Source: Eretmocerus hayati
Lineage: Eukaryota; Arthropoda; Insecta; Hymenoptera; Aphelinidae
Length of the DNA: 64,000 bases
Direction: 5' to 3'
Assembly (NCBI GenBank): GCA_029851415.1
Contig: CM056742.1
Location: forward strand, 111,912,246 to 111,976,245
The notes below the pieces were generated by a model. The model did no database searches. It was given only the letters and a program-made list of their open reading frames with translations, and was not told the DNA's origin. Both the position numbers and the translations under genes were made by a program. This document shows positions 11,801-22,134 of the stretch, piece by piece. The stretch's first letter is position 1. Each line of letters starts with the position of its first letter.

Positions 11801-12234
11801 CGCCTGGAAGATAGATTTGTGAAATTTAGCTGGAATAGGATTCGTAAAGCACGACGATATTCCGGACCATTCTTTCTTTCCTGAACGAACACAAAATTTC
11901 ACACCGAATATCAAGAATCTAAAAATTGGGTTCCATAGAAATTCGTTTTTGTGTGATTTTCACTTTTTCGCTCGATAAAAACACCACGAAATACCTCAGG
12001 ATGAACTTCACAAAACCAATCTTGATAGGTTCCTTCCAAGACTTCCCGAATTTCGCGAACCGCATCTATGTATCCCTCATCGAACTCAAGAAGTATATAT
12101 TTATTTAGAAAAACATCCAAACTTCTATGTGAAAAATTCCGTGAATAGGGGTACTTTCGGGACAAAATTGCCATTCTTTTCCTTAAACCTCGCGAAACTT
12201 GTACTTCTTGCATCAGAAGCGCATCCCCACCAAA
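11801..12234. other. Anonymous ORF region
   Basis: A 100-codon open frame on the - strand (12213-11911) is the longest feature. I do not recognise it: it has no signal peptide, membrane segment or known motif, and no splice or promoter context. It may be chance or a decayed fragment of something older. Confidence 0.25.
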
Positions 12235-12745
12235 CAGTGAATGTTTTCACAAAGTTTCCTAAAAGTTATATGTGCAACCATGCAACATTCCGAAATTAGT
12301 CGGAAATGCCGTGTCTGAAACGTTGGTGCAGCATTAGAATGTCTACCAGATGCGGGTTGCCTCAACGGATAACGTTTCTGGACGTTTCAGCCAGTTTTCT
12401 AAGATTGTACAATAGTTTCCGGGATGTTTAAATTTTTTGTTAAATGAATGAATAAATTGTTTCTAAAACTCTCTTTCCCGCAGTCTATCAGCTCAATCCC
12501 CCTTCAATTCCCTCGGTCGCGCTCAGTCAGAAACATGTCCATTTACTCTCAGAAAAACGATGAGATATTTACTCAAATTTGAAGCCGTCCAGAAACGTTC
12601 TAGAAACCTTCAGGCAACATGCATCTGGTAGACATCCTAATGTTGCGACAACGTTTCGGACACTATCCATATATCCGACTAATTTCGGAACGTTGCATGG
12701 TTGCAAATACAACTTTCAGGAAACGTTGCTGGAACATTCACTATT
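12235..12745. mobile_element. Inverted-repeat MITE (~510 bp)
   Basis: Left arm from 12235 (GTGAATGTTTTC..., CAACCATGCAACATTCCG, TCTACCAGATGC, CCAGAAACG-type words) is matched in reverse complement by the right arm ending near 12745 (GCATCTGGTAGACATCCTAATG, CGGAACGTTGCATGGTTGC, GGAACATTCAC). Arms are ~150-160 bp with a ~190-bp spacer. Non-coding. Confidence 0.75.
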
Positions 12746-13851
12746 TGATGGGTTGTATCTCTAATCAATCGAATGCTTACAGTTTCAGCTTTCAATTGCG
12801 GAGCTAACGGAGTCCATTTGGTCATCTCTGGTCAAAGCTATGAGCACTGAAAGTCATGTTCCAAAGTTAAACCCGGACTGGGGTAACTTTGAAACAGCAT
12901 ACTTGATGTAGGAAATTTCGCGGTTATGAGGATCTCCGGGACAATCAGTAAGTGTCGTATGGAAAAAATTCTGTTGATCATCGTCCCAGTATGAGAAAAT
13001 GATAAAAAATCATGGAAAGTAAATGAACAGATTTGGATATTTCACTCGCTTATTTAAATTGCCCGGTCATTCGATTGGACTGGGGTATCGAAATGCTCTA
13101 GAAGAAAGGGTGATGTCTTCTTTCGATATCTAGAGGTTATAATAAATTATCAGAACTTAAATAGATTATTATAATATTGATTCATTCAGGAGAGTACTCT
13201 ATGCCGAGACTGGAGACGTCTTTTAGACATTATAACTTACAGTACGTTCATGGATAATGGATCAAATAGGGTCTCACTGGAACAGTGATATTTCATATAT
13301 ACTTCGATGTACGGGAATTTTGAAAAAAAAGCATCTTGAAGATCACGAAAAAATCTATCGATTCATGTGTTTAAGACATTCCTTGCGTCCTGTTTGAGTG
13401 ACCGTAGTCAACGATGAAGAGCTAGAAAAATTCTCCTTCAACCAATCACCTACAACTTTGGCGGAAGTGATCCGATCACAAAAATTCTCAAGGGATCTGG
13501 AAGATCTTTACAAGATCTACAATGTCCTTTTCTTGAAGTTCTCTCTACGATCTTTCCTACTCAAAAAACGAGCTTGAAGAGGGAATTTTGTATTACATGG
13601 ACTGCTTATGGAGATATCGCGGCTGGCTCCTGTTTCGTCTCGCCTTGCTCTATTCTCGCGCAAAAATTCATCAAAAAAATATTATGGCATATGATTTTGA
13701 TGTAAAATAATCTCAGTTTTCAGAATATTTGATCAGATTTTGTCTTGGATTGAAGGCAACCCCGGTTTCTCAAGATTCATTGGGAAAATTGATTAATTTC
13801 ATGTTTTGCCCCTATAGATCACATTCAAGGCAGAATATAATCTGATGAATT

Positions 13852-14824
13852 TGTGACGGATCGGCGAGCTCGAGCCCATTGATCTGTCGCGCATATGAAT
13901 AGGGTGAGACAATGTAAATGTACGTAGATGTGTGAATGAGCCAATCGGGCGTTTTCGATAGTTTTCGGCACCGCACTTTCTGTGGCTAGCCTCATTTCCG
14001 CGACACCGCGTAGAGATCAGATCGTCGCGAGCTGCCGCGACCGACGTCCGCAGAACGAGGGCTATCGCCGCCCGCACAGCTCTACAAGCATCCGGAACCC
14101 GTTCGCGGGGTAAGTTGTTATTTTCTGTTCGTGTGTTTGGAGCCGCGAATCGCGTCAAGCATACGCTAGCTCATTGCCGCGCTTATAATCTGTTTCAGTT
14201 CCAAACTTGGATATAAAATTGAAATTTTGCCGTCAAGCATTGACCGTGTCATTGACTCGCCGTCTTCACGAGAATACGAGTTCCTCAGCTCCTCGCATCG
14301 TCCTGCCACGATCGCAAGAGTCGCTTAGAGCCAACCAAGATCGTTCGTCGCCCAGGTCGACAGCGTATGACATTTATCGCAGCACATCCGAACTTGGCGC
14401 AGAGACGCTCGTCTTGTGTCTTCGTCTACAGCGAAGACTTCACATCTTGGTGAGATATTAATTGCACGGACGTTCGTATTAATTTGCAACCATCAATTGA
14501 GGCGACTAGTTCCTTGAATAGCGTTTTTTAATTATGCACGACGGTGCTGTTTTCGTTACCGGCAGCAGTGGCCAAGTTTGAGACTCTCGATCTGATGTAT
14601 CGTTTTTGCGAATATATAAGTGGATGTGTGTGTGTGTGTTTCGAGTCTGTAATTCGAAATGACTGGCCAGTGTTTTGTTTTTAAATGGACAAATTGATGC
14701 TACGATATTAATGTAATAAAGATTGACATAGTTATTCATACATGTGCGTGTGTGAGTCAAAATCCACATTCCTCACGATCCCAAATTTTTCATAAAAACG
14801 TAATCATACAAAGTACCCTTTACA
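13852..14824 (+). repeat. 5' LTR of Gypsy element (973 bp)
   Basis: Begins TGTGACGGATCGGCG and ends ACCCTTTACA. It is 973 bp against 969 bp in the 3' copy; the difference is a TG dinucleotide run near 14625. Preceded by AATT, which recurs after the 3' LTR. The two open frames inside it (14158-13799 on - and 14207-14461 on +) are present in both LTRs and have no domain, so they are taken as chance. Transcription start and polyadenylation signals must lie here, but I could not place them with confidence. Confidence 0.95.
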
Positions 14825-14826
14825 AC

Positions 14827-14837
14827 TGGCGCCCAAC
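14827..14837 (+). promoter_or_regulatory. Primer binding site, tRNA-Lys type
   Basis: TGGCGCCCAAC starts two bases after the 5' LTR. It is complementary to the 3' end of insect tRNA-Lys (ending GTTGGGCGCCA). Pairing is lost after 11 bases. Confidence 0.8.
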
Positions 14838-14923
14838 TAAGGTCAGGAAAGGATTTTGCGCACACCATATTGTATGAATGTGATATTTAGATTTATACTA
14901 ATTTTCGTAATTCAAACTTTGTC

Positions 14924-16436
14924 ATGGGTTCGAGACGACGAGCGGCAGACCCGCCCGAAGACCCTCAGGGCCAAGAAGACGCGGACCTGCATCAGCAGCA
15001 GCAGCAACAGTTCGACGAGTTGAGGGAAGAACTTCAAAGACTTCGAGCCGAGCGCGGTGCATCGGATCGAGAGAATGCGCTACTGCGCCAAGAGGTCGTC
15101 GAGATGCGTCGTCGCTTAGACGACGCAAATCGGCTCGCCCAACAGCAAGCAGCGCGGAACAATAGAGACGCGATGGCTCAAGGTCAGCCGGTAGAGGCAG
15201 AAGCGGCAGCAGCCGCGCCGAATATCAACAATGCTGCCGATGGTGAGCAAAACATCCAAAATGGTCCGAATATTGAGGCACGCGTACCTGAAAATGTTAG
15301 AAATGAGGAAAGAGATCACGCGGATGATAATCGAGGAAATCAGCTGCTTTTGAATCATAATTTAGTGAATGGCCTTCTGCAACATATGGCGGCAGTGCAA
15401 GTAAATATTCCTCTGCCAACTTTTGAACCCGATCGCTCGAACCCGCTTGAGTTTTTGCAAAGCTTTGAAAGGTATTGCGTCAGAAAAAACATCGCGAATT
15501 TTCAACGATTAATTATGATCGAGGAGTCATTGAGAGGCGCGGCGCGTACATGGTATGAAACGGTAGCTATCCCCTTCAACACATACGACGAATTCAAAGC
15601 CGAGTTTGTCGACAAATTTTATTCATTAGAGGTCCGGATGCGCGCGAAAAGAGAGTCGTCGGGAAAGTCGTCGCTTTCGTGCGCAGGATAAGTCATTCCA
15701 AACATACTATGACGAACAGATCAAAACTGCAAAGTTCGCCTGTCCGCGCACAGACCGCCGCGAAATCAATTTCACTATCATCAGTCAGCTACCTCAACGC
15801 GTTCGCGATGCACTCGCTACGGTTAATTACGACGACAGTTTCGCCATATCTCAAGCGCTGGCTCGTCTAGATCTGAGTGGCGCAGGTAATTCAGACCGAG
15901 ACGGATACGGGTATCGTGGAGAGGGTCACCGTGGCGCGAATTTTCGAGATCAGGCAGACTCGCGAGCGGATCGCTTGAATGATAATACACATCCGAGACA
16001 GGGTAACGACCGCAATGTCAACAATCAATCGAATCGTGGCGCGGATCAGCCAAGGCAGCGCGATACACGAGCAGATACTCGAGATTTCCATCGATCAGAC
16101 AATTGGAGAGATCGCGGGAATACACAATCGCGCGATTCAAACAATCAACGCGTGAATCACGATCGTCCGAGCAATATTGTGACCGACCGGCGAAATGAGC
16201 TGTACGCGCCGAGGGATCGTGGTGTGCGTGACCCTGAGGGCGGCGCAACGGCAGCGGCATCGCAACAAGGTGCGCGACCCCCAATACCGGAGCGAGATTC
16301 AAATTTGCGGGCTCTGCACACATGCTCGGCAACGGAGTTTCTCGAGACGCTATGCTGGGACGTTCAGCCGCAAGGGGGGGGGGGGGGGGGGAACAAAATC
16401 ATGATATTGTCGATAGAGTTACGTGCCCGCGTGTGA
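14924..16436 (+). CDS. gag: Gag polyprotein, frameshifted
   Basis: Starts at the ATG at 14924, ~100 bp after the LTR. The N-terminal part has a Gln run and a heptad-like, coiled-coil-prone stretch (roughly residues 25-80). A Gypsy-type capsid region follows, with LPTFEPDRSNPLEFLQSF, RGAARTWYE and FKAEFVDKFY. This frame runs into a stop at 15691, but the homologous reading continues in the next frame (+1) from about 15650: FRAQDKSFQTYYDEQ, then an Asp/Arg/Asn-rich tail to 16436. A single indel near 15640-15675 explains this, or less likely a programmed shift. I see no clear CCHC zinc knuckle in the tail. Gag would form the particle that packages element RNA. It overlaps the start of pol by ~115 bp. 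Confidence 0.85.
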
Positions 16437-19400
16437 TCGCACGAATACAGAATCGCGATGTGTCTGTCCTGATCGACTCCGGCAGCGATGTGACATGTAT
16501 ATCCGAAGCCTTCGCGAACGAATTGCGGCGTGATAATAGCTTGCTCGATCTGCCGGTGAGCAACGTCACGGTGCATGGCGCGATTATTTCGAAGCCTACC
16601 ACTATCAAAAGACAAGCTCAGATCACGTTTTCTTTCGATAAAACGGACGTTGAATTCTCCTTTCTGATTGTCCCCGGACTGACGGCACAGATCATCGCTG
16701 GAATCGATTTGCAATATAAATTTGGAATGGTGATTGATCTCGAGAAACTTCGTATCAAATTTTGTGGGAATTACGTACCTGCCGAGAGAGTACGATTCCA
16801 ACGCGGCCACGTCGAGGGCGCGATTGCATCCTGCGGATTGTCGATCGTGACCGGCAAGGATACGATGACCGGAAGAACTGGTGCCCAGGTGACTGCGGAG
16901 TCGGGGTCACGACACGGGGGCGCGCGTTCGGTTGAGCCACGCGCCGTTTGCAACATGGGGAAGGCGATCGAAAAGACCTCGATACCGGAGCCACGGCGCG
17001 GGGGCGCGCACCCATTTGAGCGGAGCGATATTGTTGGCAGTATAGCGAGGAATAACCGCGCCGCGCCGAGCGATCCACATCCCTCGTGGGACGACATTGA
17101 TGCGTATGTAGATTCAATTCCTGGATTAAGCGCGGATCAGCGCGATATAGCGAAGCGGATGATGTGGAAAAATAGGCTTGCGTTTTCATTGTTACCGGGA
17201 TGCATCACGTACTATGAACATGAGTTCCATGTGACGTCTAATAAAATATTTCACAGAAAATCGTACCCGATACCTTTGAAGCTGCAACCGGCCGTGAACG
17301 CAGAGATCGATTGCATGGCGTGGCTCACGGTGATCGAGCGATCCAACAGCCCGTATTGCAATCCTATGAGAGTCGTGGAGAAGAAGGACGGCACGGTGCG
17401 AATCTGCCTAGACGCTCGCGAGGCCAACGAAAATATTGAGTCGGATAGCGAATCGCCGGAGAACATGGAAGAGATAGTACATGACGTTAATGGCAAGCGG
17501 TACTTTTCTACGACGGATTTCGTGTGCGGATATTGGCAGATCCCGCTTGCACAGGCATCCCGGAAATTAACTGCTTTCGTCCACAATGGAATTTGTTGGC
17601 AATTTACGCGGGAATGTTTTGGATTCAAGACTTCCGGTGCGGGTTTTATTCGAGCAGTAGGGATGGGCCTTGGCCCCGAACTCATGAGAAAGCTGCGTAA
17701 ATTAATCGACGACTTTCTAATAGCGACAGAGACATTCGAGGAGCACGTCGATTTGCTTGATGAATTTTTCGGTCGTCTAATCGAATTGGGTTTCACCTTG
17801 AGCCTTCTAAAGTCTCAGCTTTTCCGACGGTCAGTAAAGTTTCTAGGCGTCATCATAGATGAAGATGGAGTGCGTATGGACCCCGAAAAAATTCAAGCTA
17901 TTCAAGAATTCGACCTTCCAAAATCGCGTAAGCAACTCCAGGGATTTTTGGGAGTCTGCGGTTTCTCGCGACGTTCCGTGGCTAACCATTCTGACTACGT
18001 CGCTCCGTTTCGGGACTTACTTAAATCGAACACCCCATGGAAGTGGACGGACGAGCACACGCGTGCATTTCATCTCATGAAGGAGAACTTTCTTCGATCA
18101 ACGGTTCTACATCACTTCATGCCCGATCGACCATTTAAATTGCAGACAGATGCAAGCGACGTGGGTATTTGCGGGGTATTGTACCAAGTGGGGGATGGAG
18201 ACGAGGTTCGCATCGTATCAATTATAAGTCGGGTATTGACGAAATATGAGGTTCATTATACTGTTACCGAGAAGGAATTGCTCGCAATTACGTATTCTCT
18301 ACTCAAAATGCGTCGGTATTTGCTTGGACAAAAATTCGAGATCATCACGGATCATAAAGCCTTGACGTTTTTCATGAATACACCATATCATAACGCGCGG
18401 ATGACGCGATGGTTGTTGTTCGCTCAGGAGTATCAGTTCACTATCAAACACTGCCGTGGCGTAGATAATGTCGTCGCCGATTTTTTCAGTCGAAACGTCG
18501 GCGGACGCTCATCTGGAGATCCTCGAGATGACCGATACTTTGTCAATGCGCTCAGTCAAGCCAACGAATCATTCAACGAGCGTGGCGTGATTCACTTGCC
18601 GGTTGGTTCGCGAATAGCGAGACTCAACGTGCCGCGAGAGTTGATCGGGGAGTTTCGAAAACTTGCAGAAATGCAGAGATGTGACGAAAACATTCAAATA
18701 CTACGCGAAAAAGTCGAATCGGTGCTCGAGTCCCGCGAAGACGCAGAAATTTTGTACTGTAAGGCGCGACGTGACGATAATTGGACTGTCATGATTCCAC
18801 GACAGTTACTTCCGATGCTACTCGCGACAGTTCATAATCAGCTGGGGCACGCAGGCAGTTTCAAGGTATTCGAGTACATCCGTCGATATTTTTTTTGGCG
18901 TTACATGCGAAGGGATATTAAATCTTTTACGTCAAGTTGTGACCTCTGTCAGAGAATGAAGTACCTCAACTGCCGAATGGAGGGTTCATATGAGATGGTT
19001 AGCGCCGAGGAGCCTAACGATACCGCCGCAGTTGATTTCTATGGCCCTCTGCCTCCCTCGACAGCAGGAGTTCAGTACATTTTTGTCATCGTAGACATTT
19101 TCTCTAAGCTTGTAACGTTGTATGCAATAAAACGCGCTACCACGAGAGTCTGCCTGAACAAGCTCACCAACCAGTATTTCATTCAAGTAGGGAAGCCAAA
19201 GCGCGTGTTGGCCGATAATGGCTCGCAATTCAAATCTCTTACTTGGGCAACGACGCTGGAATCGCACGGAGTCAAGGCCATCCACTCGTCCGTTCGTCAT
19301 CCACAATCCAATCCCTCAGAGAGGATAATGCGCGAGCTGGGCCGAATGTTTAGGACGTATTGTGACCAGAAACACTCCGCGTGGGCGCGGCATCTCCCGC

Positions 19401-19840
19401 TCATTCAGAATTGCATGAACTACTCGACTCATCAGAGCACCGGTGCTGTCCCATTTGAGTTGCACTACGGTGCATGTGTCCAAGAAAAGTTCCATGAGCT
19501 GTTTCCGCTTCTGAGAGCCCAAATAGGTGATCGACACTTGCAGCTCGAAAGTGCCAGGGAAAACATGAAACGCGCATTCGAAAAGCGATGCAAAACGCAG
19601 GGTGAAAGCAGCAAGGTCTCAATTCAAGCGGGTGATCTCGTCCTCCTACGTGTGCCTCATCTATCAGATGCATCTCAGCGTCAGATATATAAATTCTTCC
19701 ACTTATATGAAGGACCATTTAGGGTGGATCGCACCATCGGTGGTAACGCATTTGTATTAGTTGAGCCCGACACCAACGAGGTGAAGGGAACGTATAATCG
19801 TTATAATTTGAGGAGATATCGTGAGCGAGCTGATGGGTAG
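16322..19840 (+). CDS. pol: Pol polyprotein (PR-RT-RH-IN), Ty3/Gypsy
   Basis: An uninterrupted frame of 1172 codons. It holds an aspartic protease motif (LIDSGSD, residues ~50-56); reverse transcriptase with CLDAREANE, FSTTDFVCGYWQIPL and catalytic IDD in LIDDFLIAT near residues 462-468, where the usual Tyr before the I/V-D-D box is Leu; RNase H (LQTDASDVG near 605, TEKEL, ITDHKAL, VVADFFSR); and an integrase with an HHCC zinc finger (NQLGHAG near 840, CDLCQ near 873). The catalytic D,D-35-E residues are in AVDFYG, ADNGSQF (~964) and SERIMREL (~999). The tail has a GPF/Y-type motif (YEGPFRV) and no chromodomain. The annotated ATG lies in the gag overlap; expression is probably by fusion with or frameshift from gag. 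All catalytic residues look intact. Confidence 0.95.
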   Translation: MLGNGVSRDAMLGRSAARGGGGGEQNHDIVDRVTCPRVIARIQNRDVSVLIDSGSDVTCISEAFANELRRDNSLLDLPVSNVTVHGAIISKPTTIKRQAQITFSFDKTDVEFSFLIVPGLTAQIIAGIDLQYKFGMVIDLEKLRIKFCGNYVPAERVRFQRGHVEGAIASCGLSIVTGKDTMTGRTGAQVTAESGSRHGGARSVEPRAVCNMGKAIEKTSIPEPRRGGAHPFERSDIVGSIARNNRAAPSDPHPSWDDIDAYVDSIPGLSADQRDIAKRMMWKNRLAFSLLPGCITYYEHEFHVTSNKIFHRKSYPIPLKLQPAVNAEIDCMAWLTVIERSNSPYCNPMRVVEKKDGTVRICLDAREANENIESDSESPENMEEIVHDVNGKRYFSTTDFVCGYWQIPLAQASRKLTAFVHNGICWQFTRECFGFKTSGAGFIRAVGMGLGPELMRKLRKLIDDFLIATETFEEHVDLLDEFFGRLIELGFTLSLLKSQLFRRSVKFLGVIIDEDGVRMDPEKIQAIQEFDLPKSRKQLQGFLGVCGFSRRSVANHSDYVAPFRDLLKSNTPWKWTDEHTRAFHLMKENFLRSTVLHHFMPDRPFKLQTDASDVGICGVLYQVGDGDEVRIVSIISRVLTKYEVHYTVTEKELLAITYSLLKMRRYLLGQKFEIITDHKALTFFMNTPYHNARMTRWLLFAQEYQFTIKHCRGVDNVVADFFSRNVGGRSSGDPRDDRYFVNALSQANESFNERGVIHLPVGSRIARLNVPRELIGEFRKLAEMQRCDENIQILREKVESVLESREDAEILYCKARRDDNWTVMIPRQLLPMLLATVHNQLGHAGSFKVFEYIRRYFFWRYMRRDIKSFTSSCDLCQRMKYLNCRMEGSYEMVSAEEPNDTAAVDFYGPLPPSTAGVQYIFVIVDIFSKLVTLYAIKRATTRVCLNKLTNQYFIQVGKPKRVLADNGSQFKSLTWATTLESHGVKAIHSSVRHPQSNPSERIMRELGRMFRTYCDQKHSAWARHLPLIQNCMNYSTHQSTGAVPFELHYGACVQEKFHELFPLLRAQIGDRHLQLESARENMKRAFEKRCKTQGESSKVSIQAGDLVLLRVPHLSDASQRQIYKFFHLYEGPFRVDRTIGGNAFVLVEPDTNEVKGTYNRYNLRRYRERADG

Positions 19841-20171
19841 CCGATTCGGCGCGCAGAGTTTTTACAAGATCGACAGAGTTCCCTCAACCGTCGATCTGGT
19901 GCTGCTACTGTGTGGCATACGCATTAATTGTATTAGCAGTTAAGAAGTAAATTGAATGAGTATAAACATGTTTTTTCGCGCACAAACGATGAAATGAATT
20001 GATGCAATGTGTGATTAAAACAAGTTTTACATTTTATCGCTCTGTACTTGTGAAATTGAAGGGTGTACGTTGATTAATATGTTTGTAATTGTTTGAGACT
20101 TTATAGCGATAAGATAGAGTGCTCTTGGATATATGTTGTCAAAGCATTGTTTTAAATATGTGTATCACCCA

Positions 20172-20187
20172 TTGAAAAGGGGGCGGA
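20172..20187 (+). promoter_or_regulatory. Polypurine tract
   Basis: TGAAAAGGGGGCGGA directly precedes the 3' LTR. This purine run is where Gypsy elements prime plus-strand synthesis. Position and composition fit. Confidence 0.85.
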
Positions 20188-21156
20188 TGTGACGGATCGG
20201 CGAGCTCGAGCCCATTGATCTGTCGCGCATATGAATAGGGTGAGACAATGTAAATGTACGTAGATGTGTGAATGAGCCAATCGGGCGTTTTCGATAGTTT
20301 TCGGCATCGCACTTTCTGTGGCTAGCCTCATTTCCGCGACACCGCGTAGAGATCAGATCGTCGCGAGCTGCCGCGACCGACGTCCGCAGAACGAGGGCTA
20401 TCGCCGCCCGCACAGCTCTACAAGCATCCGGAACCCGATCGCGGGGTAAGTTGTTATTTTCTGTTCGTGTGTTTGGAGCCGCGAATCGCGTCAAGCATAC
20501 GCTAGCTCATTGCCGCGCTTATAATCTGTTTCAGTTCCAAACTTGGATATAAAATTGAAATTTTGCCGTCAAGCATTGACCGTTTCATTGACTCGCCGTC
20601 TTCACGAGAATACGAGTTCCTCAGCTCCTCGCATCGTCCTGCCACGATCGCAAGAGTCGCTCAGAGCCAACCAAGATCGTTTGTCGCCCAGGTCGACAGC
20701 GTATGACATTTATCGCAGCACATCCGAACTTGGCGCAGAGACGCTCGTCTTGTGTCTTCGTCTACAGCGAAGACTTCACATCTTGGTGAGATATTAATTG
20801 CACGGACGTTCGTATTAATTTGCAACCATCAATTGAGGCGACTAGTTCCTTGAATAGCGTTTTTTAATTATGCACGACGGTGCTGTTTTCGTTACCGGCA
20901 GCAGTGGCCAAGTTTGAGACTCTCGATCTGATGTATCGTTTTTGCGAATATATAAGTGGATGTGTGTGTGTTTCGAGTCTGTAATTCGAAATGACTGGCC
21001 AGTGTTTTGTTTTTAAATGGACAAATTGATGCTACGATATTAATGTAATAAAGATTGACATAGTTATTCATACATGTGCGTGTGTGAGTCAAAATCCACA
21101 TTCCTCACGATCCCAAATTTTTCATAAAAACGTAATCATACAAAGTACCCTTTACA
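20188..21156 (+). repeat. 3' LTR of Gypsy element (969 bp)
   Basis: Same ends as the 5' LTR and followed by AATT. Differences I count against the 5' copy: about five single-base changes (for example GGCACCGC/GGCATCGC and CCCGTTCGC/CCCGATCGC) plus a 4-bp shorter TG run. This is roughly 0.5% divergence. Confidence 0.95.
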
Positions 21157-21656
21157 AATTATTCTGGGAGATGAGATTACTTCACGTCGAAGTCATATGC
21201 CATGATATTTTTTCGTTTAATTTTTGCACAAGAATGGCGCAAGGGGAAATAAAACAGTAAGCAGCTTCGGTATCTCCTTAAGCAGTCCAAGTAGTACAAA
21301 GTTTTTTTCCCAAGCTCGTTACTTGGACAGGAAAGGTCGTAAAGAGAGCTTCAAGGAGGGGGATTTTAAAAAGATGTACGAGATACTATGAAAACTTTCT
21401 GTGATCGGATCACTCCCGCCAAAGTCGTAGGTGATTGATTGAAGGAGGAATTTTTTGGATTTTCATCGTTGACCACGGTGATCAAAAAGGGCGCAGTGAA
21501 TGTTTTAAATACATGAATCGATAGATTCATTTGTGATCTTTAGGATTCTCTTCTCAAAATCCCTGTGAGTCAAACTATATTAAAAATATCACTGTTTTAT
21601 TGAGACCCTACATCATTTATGAAAGGTACTGTAACTTGGAGAAAAATCGGGAGCCA

Positions 21657-21866
21657 AGTCTTGCGAGAGCTCATTTCTACGATTTTATGTGGAGGGAAAT
21701 TGTACACATGGGGCAAATTAGGTACACTTATCCCAAGATGAATAGTCCTCCAAGCTAATCAAGTGAGTACGCATGCTTATTTATCATAAACATTGTTGGT
21801 GACGTACTAAGTTCGGCCCAACGAAGGAGAGCCCCATATACGTGTTTTGTACTCTGAATCGATACA
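21657..21866. other. Unassigned spacer
   Basis: No gene or repeat recognised between the inverted-repeat element and the tRNA-like sequence. It contains a GGGGCAAATTAGGTACA phrase similar to short motifs near 290 and 5125. Confidence 0.3.
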
Positions 21867-21867
21867 T

Positions 21868-21960
21868 CCCCGATAGCTCAGTTGGCTATAGGTGTCGTGT
21901 CTACAAAGTCGAAGGACGAGGTTCAAATCCCGGTAAGTACAAAATTTTAATTGCCCAGGA
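21868..21960 (+). repeat. tRNA-derived SINE head or tRNA pseudogene
   Basis: The sequence has a good Pol III A box (TAGCTCAGTTGG, ~21877) and B box (GGTTCAAATCC, ~21922) at the right spacing. The 5' and 3' acceptor strands do not pair and the anticodon stem is poor, so it is not a functional tRNA. An A/T-rich tail with AATAAATAAA follows. A tRNA-derived SINE is the best reading; the isotype could not be set. Confidence 0.6.
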
Positions 21961-22002
21961 AGGAAATGGGCAAATAATAATATTTTGAATAAATAAATTT
22001 TG

Positions 22003-22130
22003 AAGAATCAGCTGATTTTCCACTGGCCAGTAACAAATAAATATTGAAAAATCAGCTGATTCATCATCGGCCAAAAAATCAGCTGATTAGTCAGGTGATC
22101 CGGCAGGTGATAAATCAGCTGATTTTTTTC
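22003..22130. repeat. Cluster of four AATCAGCTGATT palindromes
   Basis: The 12-bp palindrome AATCAGCTGATT occurs four times at about 22007, 22049, 22077 and 22113, with different sequence between copies. The core CAGCTG is an E-box, a bHLH-type target in animals. It may be the tail of the preceding SINE or a protein-binding cluster. Confidence 0.75.
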
Positions 22131-22134
22131 GATA

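Larger units (their letters stand above)
13852..21156 (+). mobile_element. Ty3/Gypsy LTR retrotransposon, nearly complete
   Basis: A 7.3-kb element with two LTRs that begin TGTGACGG and end CCCTTTACA, flanked by a 4-bp target duplication AATT. The order is LTR, tRNA-Lys-type primer binding site, gag, pol (protease, reverse transcriptase, RNase H, integrase), polypurine tract, LTR. Putting integrase after RNase H places it in Ty3/Gypsy rather than Copia. There is no envelope-like frame between pol and the 3' LTR. The LTRs differ by a 4-bp dinucleotide-repeat length change and about five substitutions, so the insertion is young. A gag frameshift and a G18 homopolymer at the gag-pol overlap leave its activity in doubt. 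Confidence 0.95.
13225..21650. mobile_element. Inverted-repeat element split by a Gypsy insertion
   Basis: Sequence on the two sides of the Gypsy element is related in reverse complement: 13240-13730 pairs with 21165-21640. Matched phrases include AATCTATCGATTCATGT near 13350 against its complement near 21520, GTGATCCGATCAC near 13465 against GTGATCGGATCAC near 21400, and ATGGCATATGATTTTGA near 13685 against its complement near 21195. Removing the 7.3-kb retrotransposon leaves a ~1.1-kb foldback element with ~480-bp arms. The retrotransposon went into, or next to, the spacer. Confidence 0.75.

Noticed and set aside
11911..12213. 100-codon - strand ORF as a viral or host gene
   Set aside because: No motif I can name and no splice or promoter context; kept only as an anonymous frame.
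14207..14461. 84-codon ORF (and 14158-13799 on the other strand) as genes
   Set aside because: They lie inside the 5' LTR, recur unchanged in the 3' LTR and have no domain.
16195..16404. CCHC zinc knuckle of gag
   Set aside because: An ICGLCTHA phrase occurs in a third frame but lacks the His/Cys spacing of a knuckle and is not in the gag frame.
16364..16810. 148-codon - strand ORF, and other long - strand ORFs opposite pol (17251-17796, 19401-19718)
   Set aside because: Shadows of the pol coding strand with no domain of their own.
21868..21945. Functional tRNA gene
   Set aside because: A and B boxes are good, but acceptor strands and anticodon stem do not pair.
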